Assembly: GCA_017436845.1 (NCBI GenBank)
Contig: JAFSCJ010000022.1
Location: forward strand, 1 to 36,387
DNA from: Muribaculaceae bacterium
Lineage (GTDB): Bacteria > Bacteroidota > Bacteroidia > Bacteroidales > Muribaculaceae
Direction of reading: 5' to 3'
Length of the DNA: 36,387 nt
Below, one piece after another: positions 18,083 through 28,300 of the stretch (position 1 is the stretch's first letter; each line of letters starts with the position of its first letter). The notes beneath the pieces are model-generated. The model did no database searches. It saw only the letters and a list, made by a program, of their open reading frames with translations, and was not told the origin of the DNA. The translations under genes and the position numbers were made by a program.

Positions 18083-18118
18083 TAAATAGGTTAATAAATA
18101 GGTTAATTAATAAGTTAG
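18083..18118 (-). repeat. Tandem 12-mer in the rpsA 5' leader
   Basis: On the sense (minus) strand the 12-mer TTAACCTATTTA occurs twice without a gap (18106-18095 and 18094-18083). A third copy (18118-18107) matches 9 of 12 positions. The array ends immediately before the start codon region. Its position in the leader suggests a translational element, possibly for S1 autoregulation; that role is inference. Confidence 0.75.
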
Positions 18119-18145
18119 ACTTTATATGGTCTAAAATTTGCGTGG

Positions 18146-18176
18146 CAAAGTTACACATAATTTTCTAAACCACAAA
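18146..18176 (-). promoter_or_regulatory. Promoter of rpsA
   Basis: On the minus strand TTTG (18176-18173) and TAACTTTG (18153-18146) are separated by 19 nt, a full match to the Bacteroides -33/-7 promoter. It implies a leader of about 55-60 nt containing the tandem 12-mer. Confidence 0.72.
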
Positions 18177-18210
18177 AAATTATGTTCGAGTAAAATATAG
18201 TTTTTATGAA

Positions 18211-18531
18211 TTAAATTGTAATGCGGCGTGTTACCGGTCCGGCTTTGAGAATATAGATGCCGCGCGAAGCAATGCGCATGCGGTAACTGCCGGCAGGAAT
18301 TTCCTCTTGAGAAATTAATTGTCCCAAGATTGAGAAGATTTTTACTGTTACTTTGCGAGGGGTATTTATATAGACATAGCCATCTTTTACCAACACTTCA
18401 ATCTGTTCTATTTCAGCGCGGTCCACATGTGTCGATTGTTCGTGTTGTATCTCCTCCCATGACCGATCGCCTGCCGACATTATCACACCGGCAAGTCCCA
18501 CACACAGACACACAAGGAGACGTTTTATCAT
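18211..18531 (-). CDS. Small exported protein made almost only of a T9SS tail-like domain
   Basis: This 106-aa protein has a signal peptide (about 1-20), a short acidic linker (about 21-45) and a C-terminal beta domain. That domain (VYINTPRKVTVKIFSILG, then PAGSYRMRIASRGIYILKAG) resembles the T9SS type A sorting tail or the related interaction domain of Bacteroidota. There is no cargo domain. It lies between rpsA and the 1481-aa tail-bearing protein, on the same strand, but a terminator separates it from the latter. It could be a remnant of a larger gene, a small structural protein, or a decoy for the sorting machinery. I do not recognise a named family, and the function is unknown. Confidence 0.7.
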   Translation of the reverse strand: MIKRLLVCLCVGLAGVIMSAGDRSWEEIQHEQSTHVDRAEIEQIEVLVKDGYVYINTPRKVTVKIFSILGQLISQEEIPAGSYRMRIASRGIYILKAGPVTRRITI

Positions 18532-18585
18532 AGCTGACTCAAAATATTTTTGTAAAGATAATGCTTTTTCTTTTTCATTCCAAAC

Positions 18586-18620
18586 AAAAAGCCGACACGC
18601 ATCACGCGCACCGGCTTTTT
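18586..18620 (-). terminator. Intrinsic terminator of the 1481-aa protein gene
   Basis: A 9-bp stem (AAAAAGCCG with CGGCTTTTT, 18586-18594 and 18612-18620) has a 17-nt GC-rich loop. On the minus strand it ends in a T-run, 24 nt after the stop codon at 18645. Confidence 0.8.
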
Positions 18621-18644
18621 ATACAATATCAAATAATTACTTAT

Positions 18645-21600
18645 CTATTTTTTAATCATCTTTACTGGAGGATAGTTATTTACTCTTATAAAATAATATC
18701 CCGCTCCCAACTCATCTACCGATAGTTCCATTGTGGTTTCTCCCTGACTTTCAACAGACTTAACCATTTTTCCTGTCAAAGAATAGACCTCTACCTTTTT
18801 GATTTCTTCAGGAGATTGAATTGTTACAGCAATTGTTGTCGGAATAGGGAATATATTTAATTTCTGTCTCTCGGCATCTATTTCTTCAACTCCGGTTTGT
18901 ACATCTTTAATAACGGCAACACTTCCCGCAGTACGTGTTTGAGCAATCAGATCATTGGTTGCCGCATAATTAGCATTAACACTGAAATTCCATTTACTCA
19001 AATCCTTTGAACCATCAAATGCTTCACTTCTTTTTGCTCCTTTCTCATCAACGTAATAATAATCTGTTTCAGCAAATGTAATTGTTGGTTTTCCTGCATT
19101 GATAGCCATAGAAAAATCATAATCTCCGGGAATCTGACCATTGGTTACCAAACGATAACCGGTGAGACCACTTCCATCGTTTACAGCATCACTATGCTCT
19201 GGATCATACAGATAGAAATTATTCATTTCAACACTCTTGTCCTCATCAGTAAATCCTGCATCATTTGCTTTATCGATAATAAGTTCATAATTGCTCACCG
19301 GATCTGTCGTAACTGGAGCCGTAACCGTCATGTCCACTTGATAAATTGTAAAATAAGCATCCTTCGGATCCCATTCACCTTTTGACGGATTACCATAATA
19401 AAGATTATCCCAATCACTCCATCCCGGATTTACATTTCTCAATACAGAGGTTCTCACCCCTGGAGACTCAGGAGTATATCCATTAAAATTAGCGGCATAT
19501 GTTTCCACACTCTTTAATCCTGTCAACGAAGATGTTGTTGTGTGAACGCCTTTGTACAATACTGTAACATATGCTTCAAAATATTCTCGTTTATTTCCTG
19601 CATCATCTATAGCATCGACATTTTCAATAGTATATGTATAGGTATAATAGTCAAGTTTTACTGTTTTATCCACACCTCCATCGGTATAGGTGTATTCGGT
19701 CGTATTTTGTTTCCATGTCAATCCGGGAATAACAACCCCAGTAGATTTAACTTTCACTACATTTTTACCATCAACTGTTACATGTTCAATATCATCATTA
19801 TAAATTGTAAAATTTTCCAATTCAACGCCATCAGGATCCACCATGCGGAATTCATAACCCTTTACATTATAGTATTGATTTCCACCATCTGTTTCACCAT
19901 AACCAATAACTTCATCCCATGAAGCAACTGCATCATAACGCAACAAATCATTGGCATCGCTACGGTTTCCTTCTGATTCACCATAAATAGAATTTACATC
20001 AACAGCAACTTGTGATGGTGGGAAAAGTGATGATGTTTCAAGTTTAAACTTAGCGATGCGTGTAGCTGGTACATACATGTAAATATAAGCATAGTCAGCC
20101 TCTCCATTGTTATCGGTATCAACAATTGTACCATCGGCATTTTTTGCAACCTCAGCATGTAGAAATACACCATTTGCATCAGAATAAACACTTGATTGAG
20201 CTCCTTCAAACCAACTTGCAGCAGGGATAATACTTGTCAAATCAGCTGTTGCTGCAGTCTGAACAGCTCTATTTATCTCTTTACGTTCAGCCATACCAAC
20301 AAAGAAGTTACCCGTATTAACTGAGAACAAGTTTTGTGGTGTAATAACGAATAATTCCCCATTGAATTCAAGAGTACAACCTCCGGCATTATTTACACGT
20401 GAACGTGTTTCAAAAACAACTCCATAACGAGTATCGGTAGTTGTTGCATAATTTTTATGCGCAACATAAGCATGAGAACGCAATTGATGAATAAATTCTC
20501 CTTCACGCCCTTTACACTTAATAGGGAACGCAAAGTTTTCTGCGTTTTCATAGAATCGTGTTCCTGTTACAGAATTAGCACCATTCTCTACATAAGAATA
20601 TTTCTTAGTTGCTGTTACGGTGCCTGTAGCTGTTCGCTTCAATTCCACTACATACACCGCACGTGTTGATGTTGGTGCAATATATAACGTTGCAGTACCT
20701 CCTACTGTTGACAAATTTCCTGTCATATAATAGTAATCCACGCGTCCAGGGTATGGCTCTGTTACGACACCTTTATGCTCGGCAAAATCAATTCCGGTAA
20801 AATCAATTGTCGCAATCTTTGACCCTGTAGAACTATATAATACCCCATATAACAATGGTCGTGAATACCAATCATTATTTAAGATAATACCATTTGCATC
20901 TTTTTCAAGCTCTCGCATAAAGATATTACCACCCTCATCAACAGCAATACCACATGATTGTACATAATTTAGAGTATTACGATTAACAATAATGTCACAA
21001 TTATTGGTTACATTTTTTCCGGATTTGGCATAGGGGTCATTTGCGTCATTAGGGTCTCCGGCTGAAACTCTCAATACATTACCTCCTATTGATGTACCTG
21101 TTGCACTACCATTTGTCAAAATGTACCAATTTCCATTACTAAATGCAGCCTGCTTCATATTTACCGCATCAAACTTAAAATTAGCATTTATAGATTTTGC
21201 TACATCATCAACACGTGTGTCTCCGCCAGGTAAAGAATAGTCATAAACTTTTGAGATTTTATAGGTGGGCTTACCCCAGTCTCGTATGCCTATTTCTATT
21301 GGCTTTTTATCTCCTTTACGTTTTGCATCAAACAAGTTATAGCATGCTTCAATTTCATAGGTATAAGTCTGATTAGGAGAAAGATCTTGATCAATATAGT
21401 TCCATGCTGCAACCCCCTCTGCAATCATTTTACCATTGCGGTAAACATTATAATAGTTCGGTTGCAAACCATAAGTCTGTTTCCAGAACAACTGCACTTT
21501 GCAATAGCCATTATAGTTACGAGTATGCTCTTCGTCCCATTGGGGAATATTACCTAAGAATATAGGTTTCACCTCATTAGAATAGGCTGCTGTTCCTTCG

Positions 21601-23090
21601 ATGCCGTTAAAAGTGGGAACAACTTTATATCGATAAGTCGTTGGATATATCGCATCATACCATTCTTGTTGCCACCATTTTGCATCCTCATGTGTAAATT
21701 TTGTACTATTAGTTGTCCCTAATTTAACCCAACCCGATGATGGTTTCTTTGCGGTTGCTCCATAAAATTGATGTTCTGTGGTATTTACAGGAACCGAATA
21801 TGAATCAATATTACTCTCTGCATATACTGCATATTCCGTTGGTGTTGCACCCGATGGCGCAGTCCATGTTATATCTACATCTTGGCGACCTTTAAATACA
21901 TCACTTTCGTAGGGTGTTCCGGCAACAACATTAGTACATGGATTTGGTGTTGGAAGGTCATTCACTTTAATTAAATATTTAGCAACTCCTCGTCTGGGAA
22001 CTATTGTATACAACGCAAGTGTTTGATCATCAATTCTATCTAATTCACACCATGCATTAACTGCAGTCAAACCATTATTTGTTAATTCTGATGTTCCATC
22101 AGTTTTAGTAACTGCTGTTCCCAATGCATTTATTCCTGATGCGATATTATTACCGGTAGTTCTATCTACTACAGTAATTTTACAATCCCAATTTCTTCCC
22201 GTTTGATTTGGACGCACCAAAATCTCATGTCCTCCAATTGAATCAAGATCGGCTCCAGGACTGCGATACCATCCTGGATAGTCAGTTACTTCAACTACAC
22301 TACCTTGTTCTTGAATTGTCATCAATGCAAGAACATTATTATTTTGGAATAAAAATCGATTATATCCTATCGGTCGTATTACATTCTCAAAACTCATTGA
22401 TGTCCCACCAAAATACTCCGTAAATTCCCCATCAGAAGCAGTAACATTCATCTTATGTAATGTATATTTACGTAAATACGTTGCCGTTCCATTATACAAC
22501 TCTACTTTTATTACATAAGCACCATCTGTAAACCACAACGCTCCACGTCCTTCATAGCAGTTTCCTGATGCAAAGAAAAAGTCAGTACGCCCACTAACGA
22601 AACCATTCGCAGAAGGATTATAGACATTGCTTATTGTAATATCTTTATATTGCCCTGATGTTGTTGGTTTTACCAAAACTCCAAGTCCTGAACTTTTCTT
22701 GACTACTCGCACTGACGTTATTGGAGCTACGTTATAAGCATTCCCCGCTGCAAATACAAGATTATCATAATCATCTGTACATATTGCAAAACCTGCAACC
22801 TTGCCTAAATCAATATCTGCAGTCGTGTTTGAAGACGGATTCCAATAACTTAAAACATTCAACCCGGGTTTTATTCCATATACAATATCATTTGATACTG
22901 CTATTTGTTTTACCCCATAAGTCCAATTTGTACCAGGCGTATTTCCTTTCCAAAAATTAGTTGAAGAGTTTGGATCTGAAGGATATTTTGCAACAGGAGT
23001 AGCACTCATAGTGATTGTTTGTGCCGAAAGAGAGCAAACAGGAACAAGCGTCGCTATTGCAAGTAGCATCCAAAAAATAAGTTTTTTCAT
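18645..23090 (-). CDS. Giant exported propeller/Fn3-like protein with T9SS type A-like tail
   Basis: This 1481-aa secreted protein has a signal peptide (1-24, ending SLSAQ). A first beta-propeller-like region (about 25-385) contains FFFASGNCYEGRGALWFTDG. Two Fn3-like modules (about 390-610; SYSVPVNTTEHQF and NYYNVYRNGKMIAEG) follow, then a second propeller-like region (GIAVDEGGNIFMRE, VDYYYMTGN, GELFVITPQ). Additional beta domains precede a C-terminal tail (about 1410-1481) with FPIPTTIAVTI, VEVYSLTGKMVKS and GAGYYFIRVNNYPPVKMIKK. The order and motifs match the non-catalytic part of the upstream GHL10 protein, so the two are paralogues; this one has lost or never had a catalytic domain. It is probably surface-displayed or secreted through T9SS, and a glycan- or wall-binding role is inference. 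It has its own leader and terminator. Confidence 0.82.
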   Translation of the reverse strand: MKKLIFWMLLAIATLVPVCSLSAQTITMSATPVAKYPSDPNSSTNFWKGNTPGTNWTYGVKQIAVSNDIVYGIKPGLNVLSYWNPSSNTTADIDLGKVAGFAICTDDYDNLVFAAGNAYNVAPITSVRVVKKSSGLGVLVKPTTSGQYKDITISNVYNPSANGFVSGRTDFFFASGNCYEGRGALWFTDGAYVIKVELYNGTATYLRKYTLHKMNVTASDGEFTEYFGGTSMSFENVIRPIGYNRFLFQNNNVLALMTIQEQGSVVEVTDYPGWYRSPGADLDSIGGHEILVRPNQTGRNWDCKITVVDRTTGNNIASGINALGTAVTKTDGTSELTNNGLTAVNAWCELDRIDDQTLALYTIVPRRGVAKYLIKVNDLPTPNPCTNVVAGTPYESDVFKGRQDVDITWTAPSGATPTEYAVYAESNIDSYSVPVNTTEHQFYGATAKKPSSGWVKLGTTNSTKFTHEDAKWWQQEWYDAIYPTTYRYKVVPTFNGIEGTAAYSNEVKPIFLGNIPQWDEEHTRNYNGYCKVQLFWKQTYGLQPNYYNVYRNGKMIAEGVAAWNYIDQDLSPNQTYTYEIEACYNLFDAKRKGDKKPIEIGIRDWGKPTYKISKVYDYSLPGGDTRVDDVAKSINANFKFDAVNMKQAAFSNGNWYILTNGSATGTSIGGNVLRVSAGDPNDANDPYAKSGKNVTNNCDIIVNRNTLNYVQSCGIAVDEGGNIFMRELEKDANGIILNNDWYSRPLLYGVLYSSTGSKIATIDFTGIDFAEHKGVVTEPYPGRVDYYYMTGNLSTVGGTATLYIAPTSTRAVYVVELKRTATGTVTATKKYSYVENGANSVTGTRFYENAENFAFPIKCKGREGEFIHQLRSHAYVAHKNYATTTDTRYGVVFETRSRVNNAGGCTLEFNGELFVITPQNLFSVNTGNFFVGMAERKEINRAVQTAATADLTSIIPAASWFEGAQSSVYSDANGVFLHAEVAKNADGTIVDTDNNGEADYAYIYMYVPATRIAKFKLETSSLFPPSQVAVDVNSIYGESEGNRSDANDLLRYDAVASWDEVIGYGETDGGNQYYNVKGYEFRMVDPDGVELENFTIYNDDIEHVTVDGKNVVKVKSTGVVIPGLTWKQNTTEYTYTDGGVDKTVKLDYYTYTYTIENVDAIDDAGNKREYFEAYVTVLYKGVHTTTSSLTGLKSVETYAANFNGYTPESPGVRTSVLRNVNPGWSDWDNLYYGNPSKGEWDPKDAYFTIYQVDMTVTAPVTTDPVSNYELIIDKANDAGFTDEDKSVEMNNFYLYDPEHSDAVNDGSGLTGYRLVTNGQIPGDYDFSMAINAGKPTITFAETDYYYVDEKGAKRSEAFDGSKDLSKWNFSVNANYAATNDLIAQTRTAGSVAVIKDVQTGVEEIDAERQKLNIFPIPTTIAVTIQSPEEIKKVEVYSLTGKMVKSVESQGETTMELSVDELGAGYYFIRVNNYPPVKMIKK

Positions 23091-23151
23091 TTTAAGATGT
23101 AAGTATAGTTAATATTAAAACATTGGGGTAAATATAGATAAATTTGTCTGG

Positions 23152-23184
23152 TTTTAACTATTTTTTTTAAAAAAAATGTTAAAA
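23152..23184. repeat. AT-only inverted repeat upstream of the 1481-aa protein gene
   Basis: TTTTAAC-T-ATTTTTTTT is followed directly by its complement AAAAAAAAT-GTTAAAA, a 16-bp stem with one bulged base. The half AAAAAAAATGTTAAAATA recurs upstream of the TolB-like B gene (31156-31172). It may be part of a shared promoter region or an accessory terminator for the gene ending at 23353. Confidence 0.55.
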
Positions 23185-23262
23185 TAGTCAATCTATCTCT
23201 TTACATACTCTAATCATAGACAAACAATTATGATAATTCTACTACATTATGACGAGCCCATT

Positions 23263-23294
23263 AAGAAAAAGAGAGACTCGCTTCACAGCAAGTC
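23263..23294 (-). terminator. Probable terminator of the GHL10 gene
   Basis: An 8-bp stem (GACTCGCT with AGCAAGTC, one G-T pair; 23275-23282 and 23287-23294) has a 4-nt loop. On the minus strand it is followed by TCTCTCTTTTTCTT. It lies about 60 nt after the stop at 23353. Confidence 0.6.
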
Positions 23295-23352
23295 CCTCCA
23301 TTCTTCTACTTTATAACTAAAAAATCAAATAATTAAATGTATATTCAAACGC

Positions 23353-25350
23353 CTATTTCTTCATGAACTTAATAGGCGCACTGTTATTTACTTTCAACAT
23401 GTAATAACCTGCTTCCATGTCATCGACAGCTACGGTCATGAGTTGTTCGCCTTCACCTGATATTTCTTTTACCTTAATACCGGCAAGAGAATAGATTTCA
23501 ACATTTCCAATAGCTTCAGCACATTTGATAGTTATTGATACCGTTGCCGGGATTGGGTATACGCTGATGTTGGCAGTCAATTGGATGTTTTCTACTCCGG
23601 TAGGTAGATTTTCTGTCTCAAGCGTTACTGTCAAATCGGCATGACGTTGAGCGTAAACCTTGCCATTGCCACCTTCGTCAGATACAGACATTGGCGCAAT
23701 CTCTGTTATCTTCTGCGGTATTCCTGCTGCATAGTAATATATCTCATTGATGGTATATTTATTATTGCCATCGATGTGTGTATATTTGTTTCCGTATTGG
23801 TCGGCAATTGTCAAGTGGTAACCCTCAAGCTCATATACATTTACACCGGTTGAACTTTCATATGTAATGAATTTCCATTCAATGCTTCCATCAAGACGGT
23901 CGATTTCTATTGCTTCTTCAGGAACAGTTCCTTGTTCGATTCCACCGTCGCCTCCGCGGTTTAACTCATTTCCTTCGGCATCGTTGTAAACGGGATATAC
24001 CGATAAACGTGGGTCGGCAGGAGGGAATACCTGAGGAATAGTTAAGCGATATTTGGCAAAACGTATTCCCGGTACATATTGATAAATGTAGAGACACTCG
24101 GCGTAATCCAAGATGTTATCTTTTGATAAATATACTTCTTTCTCTTCCTCTTCTCCTGTTTCTTCATTTATGGTTGTTACTTTGAATCTCTTTCCGAGCC
24201 ACAATGGTGTACCATCAAGAAGTCCTAATTCAGCATAAAGCCATTGACTATTGCCATTGTAAGAGAGACCGGGGATTTCTTCTTGATTAAATGTCGCAAT
24301 GGGGACAATATTTGTCAAGTCGCCATTTGTAGCAATTCCGATGGAGAAATCTCCGGTATTGCTTGTATGTTGGTCTTGAGGCAAAACCACAAACAATTCA
24401 TCGTTGAATTGGATGGTAGATCCGCCGGCATTGTTAATCCCTGAATGTGTTTCGTTGAAGGAAACATGCTTGCTGGTGGGGTTAATGTTGTAATATCCGC
24501 TTGTGCGGAGATTAAATATATAGTCATCACGACCATCCACTCCGATTATATGGTTTCCATTCTCTACGGGAATCTCGTTTCCCATAGTGGCAACTGTACC
24601 GGTAATTATATATGTATCAACGGCTTCTGCTGTCATAATACCTCCGTTAGATTTAGCATAAGCGTTAAGCTTAATTCGATATACGGTTTTAGAGCCTATT
24701 GGTGATAAGTATAGAATTGCGCCGGAGAGGTCTCCATCTGCGGTGCCATTATTGTCGGAATCTATAAACTGACTAAATACATTTCCACTCATATAATAGT
24801 AGTCGCAACGACCGGAAATACCTCTTAACGTTTCTCCCGTTTTGGAATCGGTAAATTTCAAAGTACTAAAATCAGAGAAATAAGAAGGTAGATAACCTAC
24901 AACTTCGCCTGCTTCTATTTCACCATTTCCATTTATATCCGCCCATGTATAATTAGAAAGTTCTTCATAATGAGTGTGCCCCATGAGATGAGCATCAGGA
25001 GATGTGTTATCAAGTGAAACTTCCTGAATATATTTATCGAAGTCGCGAGTGTAATATGCTCTTAGAACGTGTCCGCGTGCCAATGTATTTGTGAATTCAT
25101 CATCGGCATAGCGCACAAATATGTTTCCGTAATCGTCCATAGCTATACCTACATTGGTTCCGCTATTGGATAACTGTTCATATATAGAGCCGTCGTGCTC
25201 CAAGATGTTCTTCCCGACATAACTTGCAGTGTTGTGATTTTCGCGTCCCATGTATGCTTCATCTGCGAAATCCTCGTTTGCACCTTTGGCATGGAATTTA
25301 ATAATCCCACCGTTACCTCCGTTGCTATTGGCTCGCTGTGCGATGACCAA
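23353..25350 (-). CDS. 3' half of the frameshifted GHL10 gene (second propeller, T9SS-like tail)
   Basis: This frame of about 665 codons opens with TTG at 25350 but has no signal peptide or plausible independent start, so it is the downstream part of the gene above. It contains GIAMDDYGNIFVR, CDYYYMSGNVFSQF, a calcium-loop-like DSDNNGTADGD, DELFVVLPQDQHTSNTG and EGYHLTIADQYGN. It ends in a T9SS type A-like tail with VYPIPATVSITI, VEIYSLAGIKVKEI and EAGYYMLKVNNSAPIKFMKK. Each element has a counterpart in the same order in the 1481-aa paralogue. The tail indicates that the full-length protein was meant for outer-membrane export and surface attachment or release. If the frameshift is real, this half would not be made and the sorting signal would be lost from the enzyme. 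Confidence 0.8.
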   Translation of the reverse strand: MVIAQRANSNGGNGGIIKFHAKGANEDFADEAYMGRENHNTASYVGKNILEHDGSIYEQLSNSGTNVGIAMDDYGNIFVRYADDEFTNTLARGHVLRAYYTRDFDKYIQEVSLDNTSPDAHLMGHTHYEELSNYTWADINGNGEIEAGEVVGYLPSYFSDFSTLKFTDSKTGETLRGISGRCDYYYMSGNVFSQFIDSDNNGTADGDLSGAILYLSPIGSKTVYRIKLNAYAKSNGGIMTAEAVDTYIITGTVATMGNEIPVENGNHIIGVDGRDDYIFNLRTSGYYNINPTSKHVSFNETHSGINNAGGSTIQFNDELFVVLPQDQHTSNTGDFSIGIATNGDLTNIVPIATFNQEEIPGLSYNGNSQWLYAELGLLDGTPLWLGKRFKVTTINEETGEEEEKEVYLSKDNILDYAECLYIYQYVPGIRFAKYRLTIPQVFPPADPRLSVYPVYNDAEGNELNRGGDGGIEQGTVPEEAIEIDRLDGSIEWKFITYESSTGVNVYELEGYHLTIADQYGNKYTHIDGNNKYTINEIYYYAAGIPQKITEIAPMSVSDEGGNGKVYAQRHADLTVTLETENLPTGVENIQLTANISVYPIPATVSITIKCAEAIGNVEIYSLAGIKVKEISGEGEQLMTVAVDDMEAGYYMLKVNNSAPIKFMKK

Positions 25351-28300
25351 TCTCCGCGGAAATAAACTCCTTGGCGATAGTAATAAGGATTAGTGAAGTT
25401 AGAATAGTTTGGTTTGACTGCTATATCGTCACCTATTCTATAATTATAAATCGCCTCAATACGGTATTGTGGGTTTTCCGGATTTTTAGAGCCCACGGTT
25501 ATGGTTTTTGGGGTGCTCATTGTCTCTATTCCCGGCTTTCCTTCATAATGTGCCACAATCTGATAGGTGTGTTCCTTGTTTTCTGTCGCTTCATAATCCA
25601 CATAATTGTGCAATGCTGTTGTTGCGATTTTGATGCCATTGCGATACACGTCATAGGATGTAGGACGGTTTCCTTTACCTCCTTCGCAACCATGAGCCCA
25701 GAACAATTGAAATGTTTTATATCCGGGATAGTCTACAACACCCTTGCCTGCCTCTCCGTTATAGCTCGCCCATACGGGATTTGTAGTAAGCCATGCGGGG
25801 GTAACTACCGGCATCGAAGCATTATTTTGATAGTTTTTCCCATCGACAACAGGCAACACCTTGTATTGATAGCCGCGTTCATAAAATTCAGTACCATGAT
25901 TAAGGTACTTGACATCGACATGAGTAAAGGATGTTGCACCGGCCTCGGTTGTAACAAGTTCTTGCCAATCGCTCCATTCATTATTAACACTCTTTTCGTT
26001 TTCATCTTCACCAGAAATGAATGGGTTTGTGCGATAATAGATTTTATATTGAGTGGATGCATGATCGGTTACACCTGACGCATCCCATGTAATATTGGCA
26101 TTTTGATACTGATTATCAAGGCTGGTTTCCAATGAGGCATTTACGGTTGTTACAGGGTTCTCATCAATATTTTTTTCTGAATTGATGGTAAATTTGGCAT
26201 ACCCCACACCAGGGCAATAGGTGTAGAGATACAATTGGTTACCATTGGTATCAAATCCGAATTCACACCAAGTATCGATATTCTCACTTCCGCTATAAGT
26301 ACCTACGAGGGAGTTTCCATTGGCATCTTCCGTTGGGAAAGTAACATTATTATCGACACCATCTGACACAAATGAACCGGTCATCGCATTTATGTAATAT
26401 CCTATACTTGCTGTTGTTGCAGTTGTGATATCGTCAGTATTCATGTCATATATACTCAACTGACCATCACGCACTCCTGAATAGCCTTGACTTTCCCATG
26501 GGTCAAGCACTAAAATCTTGTGCCCATTGAAGTTAACGATGTTACCTGCATGTAGTTTATAATCGGTTCCTCTGATTACTCGTTCAACACGCATTTCTCC
26601 ATCAACAAGCTTACAATCATATACACCTGTCTCGTTTTGGAGCAAGAAATAGTCGTTTCCATATGGTTTTATGCGACTTTCATGCCATTCAACGGTGTCT
26701 GTGGGAGTAACAAAACCGTCGCCTGTAATTGGATATACATCTTGTTTGGTAGCCCATTGCTTTCCAAGAACATTTTGAATAGTGATGCGCACAACTTCAA
26801 TCCCGTCGGTAAACCACATATATCCTGTGCCATCATAGCAATTACCTGAGGCATAGAAAAAGTCGGTACGACCGGTTCCTCCTATCCAACCAGGGTTAGG
26901 AGCTTTCAATCTGTGTTTGTAAATATCATCAAAGCTGACAACTCCTTTAGCAGTTTTCATATCTGCAATTTCACCATACTTGCCAGAGTTTTTCACCACA
27001 ACAATACTATCAACTTTGCTAACATAATTTGTTGTGCCGGCATATATAATATTGCCACAATCATCCGACGCAATGCCATGACCTGCAAAGTATTGATTAC
27101 AACCTGAGTCCAGACCTCGACCTTTAACAAAACTATGTGTTCCGTTAGAATAACTTGATGTAGCAGTTATTGATTGATGTACTTCTCCGGCAGAATTAGT
27201 TACAACATAACCGGGTACAATGTGATAAATCACCCCATTTGATACTGCAAATTGTTTTGCTACAGAGTAATCTTGATAGTTCATGAACCATCCACCATTA
27301 TAATCGGTAAAAGGATAAGTTGTAGTGGGAGTAAATGCCTGATCGGCAAGTTTAGTCGTAATATTCCAATTGTCAGGGTGTTCTGATGTTCCGTCGTATG
27401 GTAGTGAAATTCCCGATTTTGCAAATCCGTCTTTGATTGCGTCCCAATAATCATATTTTCTCACATGCACCATATCAAATAAGAAATACCCGTCGGATGA
27501 ATTCATGCATGCATCAATGGTTTTGGTTACAGCTTCACCTTGACCGCCATTTTCATAACCTGTTCCATTGCCAACATCAGGGCTACCGGCAAAGAGCACA
27601 TCGCCCATCAACTTCTCTTTAGCTAATTGGCAGAAGCCTTGACATGTCCATTCTGTTGTGCCATAGATAGCGTTTGCGGGAGCATAAGCTCCAAGAAGCA
27701 TAAAATCCAAATGGTCGGCATAGCCATAGTTATTCCATTCCGGACTTGCCCATGAATAATTTGCTGCAGCATCATAATCCGGGCTTGCCCAGTTTACGCC
27801 TACTTCATAGTAGGATGAATACCATGCACCAACATATGTACCGAATTGGATATTGCTATTTACCGATTTTACCGCTTCGCGTGCTTTAACAACAAAATCA
27901 TGAATAACTTTTGCTCTGAATGCCCACCACTGTTTTTGATAGGTTGAGGAAATACAAGCGGGAAAATCTGATATTGAGGAGCCAAGATATTCTTCAAATT
28001 TAGTCTTTGAGATATCAGAGAAATCAGAATTGGCGTTATCATAGCGACAACGGTCCAAGAAGATACCATCGACATCATATTTAGCAAGGTCTCTTAACAA
28101 ATCCAACAAGAATTCTTGAACTTCTTCATTTGCCGGATTAAAGAACTTAGCAGAATAGGCGTCGACATCTAAAGCATTAACGAGTTCTTTCGTCCCATCT
28201 CCATCTTTATCAAGATATAATGTGGTAACCCAGTCTCTTTTTTCCTCATCGCGAAAAACCAACCCTTGTTTTCCGAGTCCATAGGAATTTAAGCAACCGC

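Noticed and set aside
25340..25355. Programmed ribosomal frameshift in the GHL10 gene
   Set aside because: No slippery heptamer, homopolymer or obvious stimulatory structure is visible at the junction, and the paralogue reads through in one frame.
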